A stretch of 64,000 bases of DNA from assembly GCF_900109955.1 (NCBI RefSeq), contig NZ_FOJB01000001.1, forward strand, positions 1,860,001 through 1,924,000, written 5' to 3'. Under the pieces are notes generated by a model. The model was given only the letters and a program-made list of their open reading frames with translations. It was not told the DNA's origin and did no database searches. This DNA is from Aliiroseovarius sediminilitoris. GTDB lineage: Bacteria; Pseudomonadota; Alphaproteobacteria; Rhodobacterales; Rhodobacteraceae. Position 1 is the stretch's first letter; every line of letters begins with the position of its first letter. The position numbers and the translations under genes are program-made. Positions 46,861 through 56,370 of the stretch are shown here, piece by piece.

Positions 46861-49118
46861 GTTGCCCCCGCTTTCTGCTGCTCGGTCCGCCCGTCATCCA
46901 TGGGCAGAAAAATTCGTGCAAGTGCGCCTGCATGGCCGCCATTGCCTTGAAAGGCGGGCGCGTCTTCAAGGGTCAGACGCCCGCCATGCTCTTCGATAAT
47001 CTTCTTCACTATCGGAAGCCCCAGTCCGGTTCCTTTTTCCCGTGTCGTGACGTAGGGTTCAAACAGCCTTGACCGGTCTTCCGGCAATCCAATTCCGTTG
47101 TCGGCGATTGTGATCTCGATCCCGCCCGCAACGCGCTGCATATCCACCCGAATCTCTGGTGAATGATTCAGTGGCGTTCCCTTTTCCTCTAATGTTTCAA
47201 TCGCTTCACCGGCGTTCTTTATCAAGTTCGTCAAGGCTTGCCCGATCATGGTGGGGTCAATCTCGACATTGATCGGCCCATCCAGCAATTCGGCACGAAT
47301 GGTCACACCCTCCTGACCCGCCTGCTGAAGCAGCACCGCGTCGCGCACCAAGGTCACGATATCGGTCGCGCGCCGTTCAGGTTCGGGCATACGCGCGAAT
47401 TTCGAGAATTCATCGACAATGCGACGCAAGTCATTGGTCTGGCGCACAATAACATCGGTATATTGCTCCAGCGCCTCCACGTCGATACCGTCCACTTTGC
47501 TGAATTTACGCTTGATGCGTTCAGCGGACAGTTGGATTGGGGTCAACGGGTTCTTGATTTCGTGGGCGATGCGACGGGCGACGTCGCCCCATGCCGCCAT
47601 GCGCTGGGCAGATACGAGGTCGGTGACATCGTCGAACGCCACCACATAGCCCTCCAACCCGCCCTCATCCGACCGGCGTGTCGCGATGCGCACCAACAGG
47701 TTTTCCTGCTTCCCGCCACGCGTAAGACGCAGTTCTGTCTGGGCGGTTTCACGATTGCCGCTTGCCACATCGTCCAGAAGGGATTGGAATTCGGGCACCA
47801 CCAGCGCCAGTTCCCGTTCGACGCCGGTTTCATCGCGCACGTCCAGCAGATCTTCTGCGGCACGGTTGACGAAAGTCACTTGCCCTTCGGCATTCAGGCC
47901 GATCACACCGCCGGTCACGGACCCAAGCACGCTGTCGAACAACCGCCGGCGGCGTTCGATCTGTTCGGTGTTTTCCAGAAGTCGGGCGCGCTGGCCTTTC
48001 AACTGGGTGGTCATCTGGTTGAAATACCGGCCCAACATGGCGATCTCATCATCGCCATCTTCCTCGATGACGCGCACGTCCAGATCGCCTGCCCCAACCC
48101 GCTGCGCGGCCCCAGCAAGCCGCCCGACCGGGCGGGCCAGACGTTCGGCAAAAGACATGCCCATCCAGATGGCCGCAAGGATCAGGATCACCGCAAAACC
48201 CAGATAGATCAGACCAAACTGGAACAGCCGCTGGCCGCGCTGGCTTTCCAACTGGTTATAGACGCGGGCCGCTTCCTGCGTTTCGTCGACAAGGTCCAGG
48301 ATCTCGCCGTTCACATCGCGGGTCAGTTGGATCAGGTGGTCCGAGAAATTGTCCAGCTTGATCAGAACCCGGAACTCGTTGTTCTGCCAATCCTCGATGA
48401 CCACGGTTTCGCCCGCAAGCGCCCGGTCCAGATCGGCCTGGCTGGGTTGTTCATAATCGAACAGATACGATCCGCCACCCCGCACGCGGATAACACCGTG
48501 TGAATCGATCACATAGGCTTCACGCAGCCCACGCTGGATCCGAGCCTGACCCTGTGTCAGCAACGACCCAAGTTCAGCATCCGTCAACAGCAGTTGCGAT
48601 TGGCGCTGGCGTTCAAGAAACACCGCGATGGCTTCACCATCCTGCACCAGCCCATCACGGCTTTCCTGCTTATAGGCCTGCGCGGCGGAAAGGGAATTGC
48701 CGACCACAGTGCGCACCCGGTCGGAAAACCAGCCCTCAAGCCCCATATTCAGGGTTAACATCGCAAAGATTGCCACAAGGATGGTGGGACTGAGCGCGAT
48801 GACCGCAAATACCACAGTCAATCGCAAATGCAGCCGTGACCCCGCGCTTTCCTGACGGCGCGCCACGATCATTCGGCCAAGCCCTGCCAGAACAAGCCCC
48901 GCCACCATGATTACATAGATCACATCAGCCAGCAGGATCAGTCGTAACGTGTTGCTATCAGCGCGTTGGGCAAAAGGTCCAAGCGTCAAGAATGTCACAA
49001 TGGCCAGAACCGGGCCAAGGACAACCATTCCAAAGGCACCAACCGATCTGAACCTGCGCCACCGGCGCATGGACAGATATTGGTCCAGCCTCGACTTCCG
49101 CACCGCGCGTCGCGCCAC
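46857..49118 (-). CDS. ntrY: Sensor histidine kinase NtrY
   Basis: Membrane sensor kinase partner of NtrX, 753 residues, from GTG 49118. Membrane segments lie at about 25-50, 62-85 and 95-120 and near 305-330, enclosing a large extracytoplasmic region. Then come HAMP (about 325-380), PAS (about 395-490) and the kinase core. The phospho-acceptor His is in [20 protein letters not shown] (about 528). N box GQALTNLIKNAGEA, and G boxes NGIGLPEDRS and GTGLGLPIVKK. The operon position between ntrC and ntrX is classic; the gap to ntrC is 91 bases, possibly with a weak promoter. Confidence 0.95.
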   Translation of the reverse strand: MARRAVRKSRLDQYLSMRRWRRFRSVGAFGMVVLGPVLAIVTFLTLGPFAQRADSNTLRLILLADVIYVIMVAGLVLAGLGRMIVARRQESAGSRLHLRLTVVFAVIALSPTILVAIFAMLTLNMGLEGWFSDRVRTVVGNSLSAAQAYKQESRDGLVQDGEAIAVFLERQRQSQLLLTDAELGSLLTQGQARIQRGLREAYVIDSHGVIRVRGGGSYLFDYEQPSQADLDRALAGETVVIEDWQNNEFRVLIKLDNFSDHLIQLTRDVNGEILDLVDETQEAARVYNQLESQRGQRLFQFGLIYLGFAVILILAAIWMGMSFAERLARPVGRLAGAAQRVGAGDLDVRVIEEDGDDEIAMLGRYFNQMTTQLKGQRARLLENTEQIERRRRLFDSVLGSVTGGVIGLNAEGQVTFVNRAAEDLLDVRDETGVERELALVVPEFQSLLDDVASGNRETAQTELRLTRGGKQENLLVRIATRRSDEGGLEGYVVAFDDVTDLVSAQRMAAWGDVARRIAHEIKNPLTPIQLSAERIKRKFSKVDGIDVEALEQYTDVIVRQTNDLRRIVDEFSKFARMPEPERRATDIVTLVRDAVLLQQAGQEGVTIRAELLDGPINVEIDPTMIGQALTNLIKNAGEAIETLEEKGTPLNHSPEIRVDMQRVAGGIEITIADNGIGLPEDRSRLFEPYVTTREKGTGLGLPIVKKIIEEHGGRLTLEDAPAFQGNGGHAGALARIFLPMDDGRTEQQKAGAT

Positions 49119-49209
49119 TGTGCTCGCCCCTACTCGTCATGGCCGCGTTTCCGCAGCGACCGCCTGAGTGGCCCGGGTCTTTGCCCAATTGCCACGCTCT
49201 GTTGCCCTT

Positions 49210-50583
49210 TTACATCAACTTACGGCGGCGTGTCACCTCGATTTCGAGCTCGGTGATCTTTTTACGCAAGGTATTGCGGTTGATTCCCAGCAAATCGGCA
49301 CATTTAGCTTGGTTGCCGCCGGTCGCGTCCAGTGCGATTTCGATCAACGGAAGCTCCACTTCGCGCAAAATCCGCTGATAAAGCCCGGTTGGCGGCAGTG
49401 TTCCGCCGTGCAAATCGAAATAACGTTGCAAATGCCGGGCGACCGAATCTGACAGACGTTCATCGCTGATATCCGCTGTCACGAACGATGCAGAGGCCGC
49501 TCTGCCCAAAGCCAGTTCAACTTCCGCCTTGGTGATTTCTTCCTCGGCGCTGGTCACGACAAGCCGATTGACCAGATTTTCCAGTTCACGCACATTTCCC
49601 GGCCACGGGAACGCCCGAAGGGTCTGCGCTGCGTCAGAGGAAAACCGCCGTTCGGGCAGACCATCGCGCGCGGCACGGGCCAGGAAATGTTCGGACAGGG
49701 CGGGGATATCCTCAAGCCGTTCGCGCAGGCTGGGCACCGGGATCACGACACCGGCCAGGCGGTAATACAGATCTTCGCGAAAAGCGCCCTGCGCCGCCGC
49801 CTTTGCCAGATCCCCTTGCGATATCGCCAGAACACGCGGACCGTTCGGCCCCATACCGTCCAGCAGACGCGACAGGCGCGCTTGCGCATCCGCATCCAGA
49901 TCGCCGACGCCATCAAATAAAATCGTGCCCCCACGCGCGCGCCGGACCACATCGCTGACCCCGTCCGACGGGGCAAGATCATCTGGCGTCGCGATGATGA
50001 AAGGCCCTTCGCGCCGCTCGGAGAAGTCATGCAGGGCCTGTGCGATCAGCGACTTTCCCGTGCCGCTTTCGCCGGTGATCAGCACCGGCAGGTCAACATT
50101 CAGAACCCGCGCAACAAGGCGATACAGCTCTTGCATTGCAGGGGTGTGCCCAACCAATGGCAAATCCGTCGCGGTGTTGGCGTGCGGGGCCGCTTCGGCA
50201 TCACTGGGCGTTCGCACTCGCTTGCGTTCCAACGCCTGCGCCGTGCGCTTCATCAGGTCTGGCAGATCAAACGGTTTCGGCAGATAGTCGAACGCCTCCG
50301 CCTCGGCGGCCTGAATAGCGGTCATGATGGTGTTTTGGGCTGAAATGACGATCACCGGCAGGTTGGGCCGCAATTTCGCGATCCGCGGCAGCGCCTCCAA
50401 CCCGTTTCCATCCGGCATGACAACGTCCGAGATCACGGCATCCCCGCGCCCGTCTTCGACCCAGCGCATCAGCGTTGCCATCGACCCGGTGGCGTGCACC
50501 CGGCACCCCGCGCGGGTCAGCGCCTGCGTCAAAACGGTGCGGATCGTGCGATCGTCATCGGCGACAAGAACGGTTCCGTCCAT
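49210..50583 (-). CDS. ntrC: Response regulator NtrC, lacking GAFTGA and with altered Walker B
   Basis: Nitrogen response regulator activated by NtrB, 457 residues. Receiver about 1-115 with the phospho-Asp in [10 protein letters not shown] (about Asp53). AAA+ domain: Walker A GESGTGKS (about 168); the expected GAFTGA region is shortened to [20 protein letters not shown]; Walker B reads [11 protein letters not shown], with Gly in place of the usual Glu. The Fis-type HTH is about 415-450 ([20 protein letters not shown]). R. capsulatus NtrC also lacks GAFTGA and activates sigma70 promoters; this protein looks to be of that type. The ATG at 50583 is two bases after the ntrB stop. Confidence 0.95.
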   Translation of the reverse strand: MDGTVLVADDDRTIRTVLTQALTRAGCRVHATGSMATLMRWVEDGRGDAVISDVVMPDGNGLEALPRIAKLRPNLPVIVISAQNTIMTAIQAAEAEAFDYLPKPFDLPDLMKRTAQALERKRVRTPSDAEAAPHANTATDLPLVGHTPAMQELYRLVARVLNVDLPVLITGESGTGKSLIAQALHDFSERREGPFIIATPDDLAPSDGVSDVVRRARGGTILFDGVGDLDADAQARLSRLLDGMGPNGPRVLAISQGDLAKAAAQGAFREDLYYRLAGVVIPVPSLRERLEDIPALSEHFLARAARDGLPERRFSSDAAQTLRAFPWPGNVRELENLVNRLVVTSAEEEITKAEVELALGRAASASFVTADISDERLSDSVARHLQRYFDLHGGTLPPTGLYQRILREVELPLIEIALDATGGNQAKCADLLGINRNTLRKKITELEIEVTRRRKLM

Positions 50584-50585
50584 GG

Positions 50586-51668
50586 TCAGCCTCCTTTCCG
50601 ATTGGGGGCCGGGGCGACCGGCAGGGATATGCGAAATGCGGTGCGTCCGGGACGGCTGTCGACCGAGATCAGCGCGCCGTGATCCGTCAGGATCTTGGAC
50701 ACCAGCGCCAGACCCAGCCCGGTTCCGTTTTCGTGTCCCGAAACAAACGGGTCAAATACATGATCGGCGATGTCGGCGGGCAGGCCCGGACCGTTGTCGA
50801 TCACCTCGACCTGCAAGGGCAAACTCGCTTGGCCACCTTCAGGCAAGTGCAGACGCAGCCCCGCCTCGTAATAGGTGTGTATTTCTATTTTCCCTTCGCC
50901 TTTGCAGGCTTGTGCGGCGTTCTTCAGCAAATTCAGAAAGACCTGTTGTATCTGATCGCCATCAACCCAGACATCCGGCAAAGATGGATCATAAGCCTCG
51001 GAGATTACCATGCCGGGTGCAAATCCGATCTGCGCCGTTGCCCGCGCACGATCCAGAATATCGTGAATATTCACTGGAGCGCAGGCGGGTGGGCGCAGAT
51101 CGCCAAACTGCTCCACCTGATCCAGCAGCGCCACAACACGGCGGCTTTCTGCGACGATCAGGTCGGTCAGTTCCCGATCTTCCGAGGACAGTGACATCGA
51201 CAAAAGCTGCGCGGCCCCGGTGATCCCGGCCAGCGGGTTCTTGATTTCATGGGCCAGCATTTCGGCCATGCCGATGGCTTGCCGCGCCGCCACCTGCGAG
51301 CCTTGCACCCAGCCCAGATGCTCGGCCCCATTGCGCGGCTGAAGCAGGATCAGGACGTGGTTCTTATCGCCCCCCGGCGTGGTCAGCGGCGAAAACTGAA
51401 CATTGATTTCGCGCAGATCGCCGCCCGGCAGGGTCAGCTTGGCGCTGTCCACATAAAGCGGGCCGCCGGTGCTGCGCACCCGCGCAAGGGCGTCGTCAAT
51501 ATCGACGGATAGTTCAATTTTTACACCCAACCGAGCACCGATCAGGCTGCGTTCCGAAATGTTCAGAAACATCTCGCCTGTGCCGTTCAACCGTTGAACG
51601 CGTCCGTCTTCACCAAGTTCGATCGCGGGCACCGGCAATGCCGACCAGAGATGACCGTCGCCACTCAT
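50586..51668 (-). CDS. ntrB: Nitrogen sensor kinase NtrB
   Basis: A cytosolic histidine kinase that phosphorylates NtrC under nitrogen limitation, under PII control. It has 360 residues. The N-terminal PAS-like domain is about 1-115. The phospho-His is in [20 protein letters not shown] (about 139). N box [19 protein letters not shown], then G boxes [18 protein letters not shown] and [12 protein letters not shown]. There is no membrane segment. It overlaps the dusB stop by ATGA and precedes ntrC by two bases, showing tight coupling in the dusB-ntrBC unit. GlnB, which normally modulates it, is not in the window. Confidence 0.95.
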   Translation of the reverse strand: MSGDGHLWSALPVPAIELGEDGRVQRLNGTGEMFLNISERSLIGARLGVKIELSVDIDDALARVRSTGGPLYVDSAKLTLPGGDLREINVQFSPLTTPGGDKNHVLILLQPRNGAEHLGWVQGSQVAARQAIGMAEMLAHEIKNPLAGITGAAQLLSMSLSSEDRELTDLIVAESRRVVALLDQVEQFGDLRPPACAPVNIHDILDRARATAQIGFAPGMVISEAYDPSLPDVWVDGDQIQQVFLNLLKNAAQACKGEGKIEIHTYYEAGLRLHLPEGGQASLPLQVEVIDNGPGLPADIADHVFDPFVSGHENGTGLGLALVSKILTDHGALISVDSRPGRTAFRISLPVAPAPNRKGG

Positions 51669-52645
51669 GCCGCGCGCCGTTCGGTCAGCATGGCGTCAGG
51701 CAGCATGGACAACACATCAGCGGTGTCGCGGTTTGACAGGATGCGACGGCGCAACCCGGCATCAGTTTCGACCATATCCATATACCAGCCCAAATGCTTT
51801 CGAATGACCCGTGCGCCCAGATCAGCACCGTAGAAATCAAGACTGGCCCGGTAATGCTCCGTCACCATATTCGCCAAAGCCATGCCCTGCGGGATCGTCG
51901 GGGCGGCTGTGCCCCAGATGTCATGCGCCACCTGTGCCAAAAGCCATGGTTGCCCGCCGCTACCCCGACCGATCATCACACCATCGGCACCGCTTGCCGC
52001 CAAAGCCTGCCGCGCGGTCGCCGTGTCCACGATGTCGCCATTGGCAATCACCGGGATCGACACGGCCTCTTTCACGGGGCGGATCGCGGCCCAATTGGCG
52101 CAGCCCTTGTAGAACTGGCAACGGGTGCGACCATGGATCGTGATCATTTGAATGCCCGCCGACTCGGCCATCTGCGCCAACGTCGCGGCATTGAGGCTGT
52201 CCTCATCCCAACCAAGGCGGGTCTTCAGCGTGACGGGCACCGAAACCGCGACCACGATCGCCTTGATCAACTGCAACGCATGATCCAGATCGCGCATCAG
52301 GGCCGAACCGGACATGCCACCGACCACTTTGCGGGCGGGGCATCCCATGTTTATGTCGATGATCTTTGCGCCATTCTGTTCGACCATACGCGCAGCCTCA
52401 CCGGCCCAATAAACATCCCGCGCGGCCAACTGCACCGCTGTATCGGCGTATCCAAACCCCAGCTCGGCCCGTTCGCGCACCCCCGGCTTGGCCTGCACCA
52501 TTTCCTGACTAGCGACCATTTCCGACACCACAAGCCCCGCGCCGAAGCTGGCGACAAGGTTGCGAAACGGCAGATCCGTGATGCCGGCCATGGGGGCCAG
52601 CAAAACCGGAGGGTCGAGGGTGAGATCCTTGACGCGGACTGACAT
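51665..52645 (-). CDS. dusB: tRNA-dihydrouridine synthase B (NifR3)
   Basis: FMN enzyme that reduces specific uridines of tRNA. ATG 52645 (MSVRVKDLTLDPP) gives 326 residues; the upstream frame to 52699 is unlikely. FMN-binding N-terminus VLLAPMAGITDLPFRNL, catalytic cysteine in NMGCPARKVVGG, then TLKTRLGWDE and a GRTRCQFYKG segment. Historically named nifR3 because it precedes ntrBC in Rhodobacter and Rhizobium. First gene of the operon that runs to hflX. Divergent from ispDF with 166 bases between, so promoters for both sides are in 52646-52811; a TTGACC near 52760 could be a -35 for ispDF. Confidence 0.95.
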   Translation of the reverse strand: MSVRVKDLTLDPPVLLAPMAGITDLPFRNLVASFGAGLVVSEMVASQEMVQAKPGVRERAELGFGYADTAVQLAARDVYWAGEAARMVEQNGAKIIDINMGCPARKVVGGMSGSALMRDLDHALQLIKAIVVAVSVPVTLKTRLGWDEDSLNAATLAQMAESAGIQMITIHGRTRCQFYKGCANWAAIRPVKEAVSIPVIANGDIVDTATARQALAASGADGVMIGRGSGGQPWLLAQVAHDIWGTAAPTIPQGMALANMVTEHYRASLDFYGADLGARVIRKHLGWYMDMVETDAGLRRRILSNRDTADVLSMLPDAMLTERRAA

Positions 52646-52811
52646 GCCTAATCCTTGTGCAACATGCTTGAAGCTGTAAGACGCCTTGCGAAATAGCAAC
52701 TTCTGACGCCGCGCGCGAGGATTAGATTCTTAGTTTGCCTATTTTTTGTGCAACTTTCTTGACCCAAATGGCCCCATTGTCCTTCATTTCGGCACAGCCT
52801 AAACAAGAGCC

Positions 52812-53957
52812 ATGGAAATCGCAGCCATCATCGTTGCCGCCGGACGCGGCACCCGCGCAGGCACTTGCCTGCCCAAGCAGTGGTGCCGGATCGCTGGCGC
52901 GACGGTGGCACAGCGCAGCGTGGCCGCCTTTCAAGCGCATCCCCGCATCACACGCTACGTGCTTGTCATTCATCCTGATGATGATGCGCTGGCCCGCGAC
53001 ATTGACGGGGTCCAGCTTGTGCATGGCGGCTCCACCCGTGACGCGAGCGTGCGCGCGGGGCTTGAAGCTCTGGTCGACCATGCGCCCGATCTGGTGCTGA
53101 TCCATGACGTGGCCCGCCCGCTGGTCAGCGCCGATGTGATCGACGGCGTGATCGGCGCACTTTCAAGCGCCCCCGGCGCTGCCCCGGCCCTGTCTGTCAC
53201 CGACGCGCTGTGGCATGGCACCGACGGCGTGGTCACAGGCACCCGGTCGCGCGACGGACTTTTTCGCGCCCAGACCCCACAAGGGTTCCACTTTGGCCCG
53301 ATCCTCGCCGCCCACCGCGCCCATCCGGGCGGGGCAGCGGATGATGTCGACGTGGCGCGCCGCGCCGGGCTGGACGTTGCCATCACGATGGGCGATGAAA
53401 ATAACCTGAAGATCACCATGCCGGGCGACTTTGCCCGCGCCGAACGGCTGATCCGCGATACGGCAAAGGAGCAGGAAATGGACATCCGCATTGGCAACGG
53501 GTTCGACGTGCACGCGTTCGAAGATGGCGATCACGTCATCCTTTGCGGTGTGCGCATTCCGCACGGCCGCAAACTCAAAGGGCACTCGGATGCGGATGTG
53601 GGGATGCACGCGCTGACCGATGCCATCTACGGGGCGTTGGCCGAGGGCGACATCGGCCAGCATTTTCCGCCGTCTGATCCCCAGTGGAAAGGGGCGAAAA
53701 GCCATATCTTCCTGCGCCACGCGGTTGATCTGGCCAAGTCGCGCGGCTATCGCCTGTCGAACGCCGATGTGACCCTGATTTGCGAACAACCAAAGATCGG
53801 CCCACATGCAAGCGCCATGCGCGCGGCACTGGCGGAAATCATGGGTCTGGACGTTGACCGGGTGTCGGTGAAGGCCACCACCTCGGAACGTCTGGGGTTC
53901 ACCGGCCGATCTGAAGGCATCGCATCGCTGGCTTCGGCAACCTTGGTCAAGGTTTGA
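52812..53957 (+). CDS. ispDF: Bifunctional IspD/IspF enzyme of the MEP pathway
   Basis: Fused enzyme of isoprenoid synthesis: cytidylyltransferase (IspD) and 2-C-methyl-D-erythritol 2,4-cyclodiphosphate synthase (IspF). It has 381 residues. IspD about 1-222 ([16 protein letters not shown] with the CTP-binding loop; [12 protein letters not shown]). IspF about 223-381, starting [14 protein letters not shown] with the metal-binding D-x-H, then [17 protein letters not shown] and [15 protein letters not shown]. The fusion is typical of alphaproteobacteria, which join ispD and ispF but not ispE. It is followed by pgpA at four bases and cinA at three bases, likely one operon. Confidence 0.96.
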   Translation: MEIAAIIVAAGRGTRAGTCLPKQWCRIAGATVAQRSVAAFQAHPRITRYVLVIHPDDDALARDIDGVQLVHGGSTRDASVRAGLEALVDHAPDLVLIHDVARPLVSADVIDGVIGALSSAPGAAPALSVTDALWHGTDGVVTGTRSRDGLFRAQTPQGFHFGPILAAHRAHPGGAADDVDVARRAGLDVAITMGDENNLKITMPGDFARAERLIRDTAKEQEMDIRIGNGFDVHAFEDGDHVILCGVRIPHGRKLKGHSDADVGMHALTDAIYGALAEGDIGQHFPPSDPQWKGAKSHIFLRHAVDLAKSRGYRLSNADVTLICEQPKIGPHASAMRAALAEIMGLDVDRVSVKATTSERLGFTGRSEGIASLASATLVKV

Positions 53958-53961
53958 TCGG

Positions 53962-54462
53962 ATGCAGAAACCAACCGCCAAACTGATCGCGACGTTCTTC
54001 TATTCCGGGCTGATGAAGCCCGCCCCCGGCACGTGGGGCACGCTGGCTGCGCTGCCCGCTGCGTGGCTGTTGCATCTTGTCGGAGGCCCCGTCCTGCTGA
54101 CCGGGGCCACCATCATTGCGTATTACATTGGTCTCAAGGCAACCGAGGCCTACACTGCGGGGTCAGACAACCACGATCCCGGCGAGGTGGTGATCGACGA
54201 AGTGGTAGGCATGTGGATCACCCTGTTTCCAGTGTCCTTCGGGGCCAAGATGATGGGCGCGGATATCCTTGCGCTTTATCCCGGCTGGATCGTCGGCTTT
54301 CTGGCCTTCCGCTTCTTTGACATCACCAAATTCGGTCCCATCGGCACTGCCGACCGGCGCGGCGACGCGGCCGGGGTGATGATGGATGATGTCTATGCTG
54401 GCGTCGCGGCCGCCGTCACCGTGATCCTTGCCGCATATGCCGCCCATGCGGTTATGATATAA
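53962..54462 (+). CDS. pgpA: Phosphatidylglycerophosphatase A
   Basis: Inner-membrane enzyme that dephosphorylates phosphatidylglycerol phosphate to phosphatidylglycerol. It has 166 residues. Family text APGTWGTLAALPAAWLLH (about 20-37) precedes a hydrophobic segment; NHDPGEVVIDEVVGMW holds the conserved acidic residues of the active site; FRFFDITKFGPIGTADRR is characteristic of PgpA. About four membrane segments are likely. The ATG at 53962 is four bases after the ispDF stop; the stop is followed by cinA three bases later, so the three genes form one unit. Confidence 0.93.
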   Translation: MQKPTAKLIATFFYSGLMKPAPGTWGTLAALPAAWLLHLVGGPVLLTGATIIAYYIGLKATEAYTAGSDNHDPGEVVIDEVVGMWITLFPVSFGAKMMGADILALYPGWIVGFLAFRFFDITKFGPIGTADRRGDAAGVMMDDVYAGVAAAVTVILAAYAAHAVMI

Positions 54463-54465
54463 CCC

Positions 54466-54957
54466 ATGTCCCAACAAGTCTCCGCCTCTGACCTTCTTGA
54501 CCTGTGCCGCACCAAGGGCTTGATCATCGCCACAGCAGAAAGCTGCACCGGCGGCATGGTTGGTGCGTGGCTGACCGAAGTGGCCGGCAGTTCTGATGTG
54601 TTCGACCGTGGTTTCATCACCTATTCCAACGCCGCCAAACACGAGATGCTTGGGGTCAATCAATCCACGCTTGAGGCATATGGCGCGGTGTCGGAACAGG
54701 TCGCGCATGAGATGGCACAAGGCGCGCGGGACCGATCACAGGCGGACTTGGCGGTGTCAATCACCGGTATCGCCGGCCCCGGCGGATCCGAGCACAAGCC
54801 CGAGGGACGCGTTTGCTTCGGGATCGCCACACCGAGCACATGCAAGACCGAGACGGTTGAATTCGGCGCTGCGGGCCGCGCCAATGTGCGTGCCGATGCC
54901 GCGAAACACGCACTGATGCTTTTGACGCAAGCTGCCTTGGCATTGGGCGATGGTTGA
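54466..54957 (+). CDS. CinA-family nicotinamide-nucleotide amidohydrolase
   Basis: A stand-alone CinA C-terminal domain (PncC type) that deamidates nicotinamide mononucleotide, recycling NMN released by NAD-dependent DNA ligase. It has 163 residues. The signature is ATAESCTGGMVGAWLTEVAG with the catalytic Ser, then GFITYSNAAKHEMLGV, VSEQVAHEMAQGAR and SITGIAGPGGSEHKPEGRV. The N-terminal pterin-binding domain of full CinA is absent. The LigA gene in the same window is NAD-dependent, so a supply of NMN exists. Its stop is three bases before a gap leading to amtB. Confidence 0.9.
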   Translation: MSQQVSASDLLDLCRTKGLIIATAESCTGGMVGAWLTEVAGSSDVFDRGFITYSNAAKHEMLGVNQSTLEAYGAVSEQVAHEMAQGARDRSQADLAVSITGIAGPGGSEHKPEGRVCFGIATPSTCKTETVEFGAAGRANVRADAAKHALMLLTQAALALGDG

Positions 54958-55010
54958 ACACAGGTTTGCACGGCGCCCAGATAACACCCAAACCCGAAGA
55001 AACTGTGCCT

Positions 55011-55016
55011 TATAAT
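55011..55016 (+). promoter_or_regulatory. Perfect -10 box (TATAAT) upstream of amtB, without a -35
   Basis: TATAAT at 55011-55016 is a perfect -10, predicting a start near 55023 and a 109-base leader before the amtB ATG. With 16-18 base spacing no -35 is visible (CCAAAC region). That pattern fits activator-dependent sigma70 transcription. No sigma54 site (GG-N10-GC) was found between 54958 and 55131. Activation by NtrC is plausible but inferred. Confidence 0.45.
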
Positions 55017-55131
55017 TAGGCGAGTTATATTTTTGCGCGCCTTCTCTCAGCAAATCTGCCGAACACTATCCCGTCTTCGTCCGTGCTGCGCCACAAAACG
55101 CGGCACCACAGACTCACTCAAGGAGGGGATT

Positions 55132-56313
55132 ATGAACGGGGCAGATACCGCTTGGATCATCGTGGCGACGGCACTGGTGCTGTTCATGTCGCTGCCGGGG
55201 CTGGCGCTTTTCTATGGTGGGCTTGTGCGTGCGCGCAACGTGCTCAGCGTCTTCATGCATGTCTATGCCATTGCCTCTTTGATGAGCGTGCTGTGGCTGG
55301 CTTTCGGCTATACCATCGCGTTTGGTGACGCGACACATGGATGGTTTGGCAGTCTGGACAAGGCTTTCCTGTCAGGTGTCACGGCTGACAGCCTGTCGGG
55401 CACCTTGCCCGAGGTTCTGTTCTTCGCCTTCCAGATGACCTTTGCGATCATCACCCCGGCGCTGATCGTCGGTGCTTATGTCGAGAGGATCGGGTTTGGG
55501 TTCGTCATGGCCTTCTCCGGTCTGTGGATGCTCGTTTGCTATGCGCCGGTCGTGCATTGGATCTGGGGCGGTGGCGCGCTGTCCGATGGTGGCATCTTTG
55601 GCAAGATTGGCGCGCGCGATTTCGCGGGTGGCATCGTCGTGCATGAAACCGCCGCCATTGCCGCGCTGATCGTTGCCGTTATGTTGGGACCGCGCAGACA
55701 CCGCACCACCCCACCCCATGCCCCTTGGATGGTATTCATGGGGGCGGGCATGCTGTGGGTCGGCTGGTTCGGCTTCAACGGCGGTTCGCGACTGGCCGCA
55801 GATGGTGGTGCAGCCATGGCGATCACCGTCACCCATATCTCGGCCGCGACCGCCTCGCTATCCTGGGCGGTGTGGGAGCGGATCAAATACGGCAAGGCCA
55901 GTCTAGTGGGTATCGTGACCGGCACCATTGCCGGTCTGGCCTCGATCACGCCCGCATCCGGCTTCGTCGGGCCCATCGCGGCGCTCATCATCGGTGGTGT
56001 TGCCGGCGTTCTGTGTCAGGAAGCCGTAAATTTCATTCGCAACAAACTGCAAATCGACGACACGCTGGATGTGTTCGCTGTGCATGGCGTGGGCGGAATT
56101 TTTGGCACGATCATGATCGCGGTTTTCGGTCAGGGCAGCTGGATCGCGCAACTGGGTGCGCTGGCAATCGTCGGTGCGTTCACTGCCATCATGACCGTGG
56201 TTCTGGTGAAATTGGTTGGGCTGTTCCTGCCCTTGCGCGTGGATCCTGAGATCGAGACAAACGGGCTTGATCTGTCAGCCCACGGGGAACGTGCCTATGA
56301 CATCATGTCGTAA
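55132..56313 (+). CDS. amtB: Ammonium transporter (Amt/AmtB)
   Basis: Inner-membrane ammonium channel of 393 residues with about 11 membrane segments. ATG 55132 (MNGADTAWIIVATALVLFMS) follows AAGGAGGGG at good distance; frames to 55033 are rejected. The family signature FYGGLVRARNVLSV starts near residue 27. Twin-His pore residues are in VVHWIWGGGALSDGG (about His143) and FAVHGVGGIFG (about His302). The C-terminus ends DLSAHGERAYDIMS, including the GlnK-contact type acidic tail. A glnK partner is not adjacent, so PII regulation would come from elsewhere. Nitrogen control fits the nearby ntr operon. The first 33 residues of the longer frame show no signal sequence, so the short form is preferred. 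Confidence 0.93.
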   Translation: MNGADTAWIIVATALVLFMSLPGLALFYGGLVRARNVLSVFMHVYAIASLMSVLWLAFGYTIAFGDATHGWFGSLDKAFLSGVTADSLSGTLPEVLFFAFQMTFAIITPALIVGAYVERIGFGFVMAFSGLWMLVCYAPVVHWIWGGGALSDGGIFGKIGARDFAGGIVVHETAAIAALIVAVMLGPRRHRTTPPHAPWMVFMGAGMLWVGWFGFNGGSRLAADGGAAMAITVTHISAATASLSWAVWERIKYGKASLVGIVTGTIAGLASITPASGFVGPIAALIIGGVAGVLCQEAVNFIRNKLQIDDTLDVFAVHGVGGIFGTIMIAVFGQGSWIAQLGALAIVGAFTAIMTVVLVKLVGLFLPLRVDPEIETNGLDLSAHGERAYDIMS

Positions 56314-56370
56314 CGCGGCTCAGACGCTGAATTAAGACAGGCGGGCTGCAAGGTCCGCCGCCGGTCCCGG

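Noticed and set aside
54958-55131. Sigma54 promoter for amtB
   Set aside because: No GG-N10-GC arrangement was found; nearest GG/GC pairs are spaced incorrectly.
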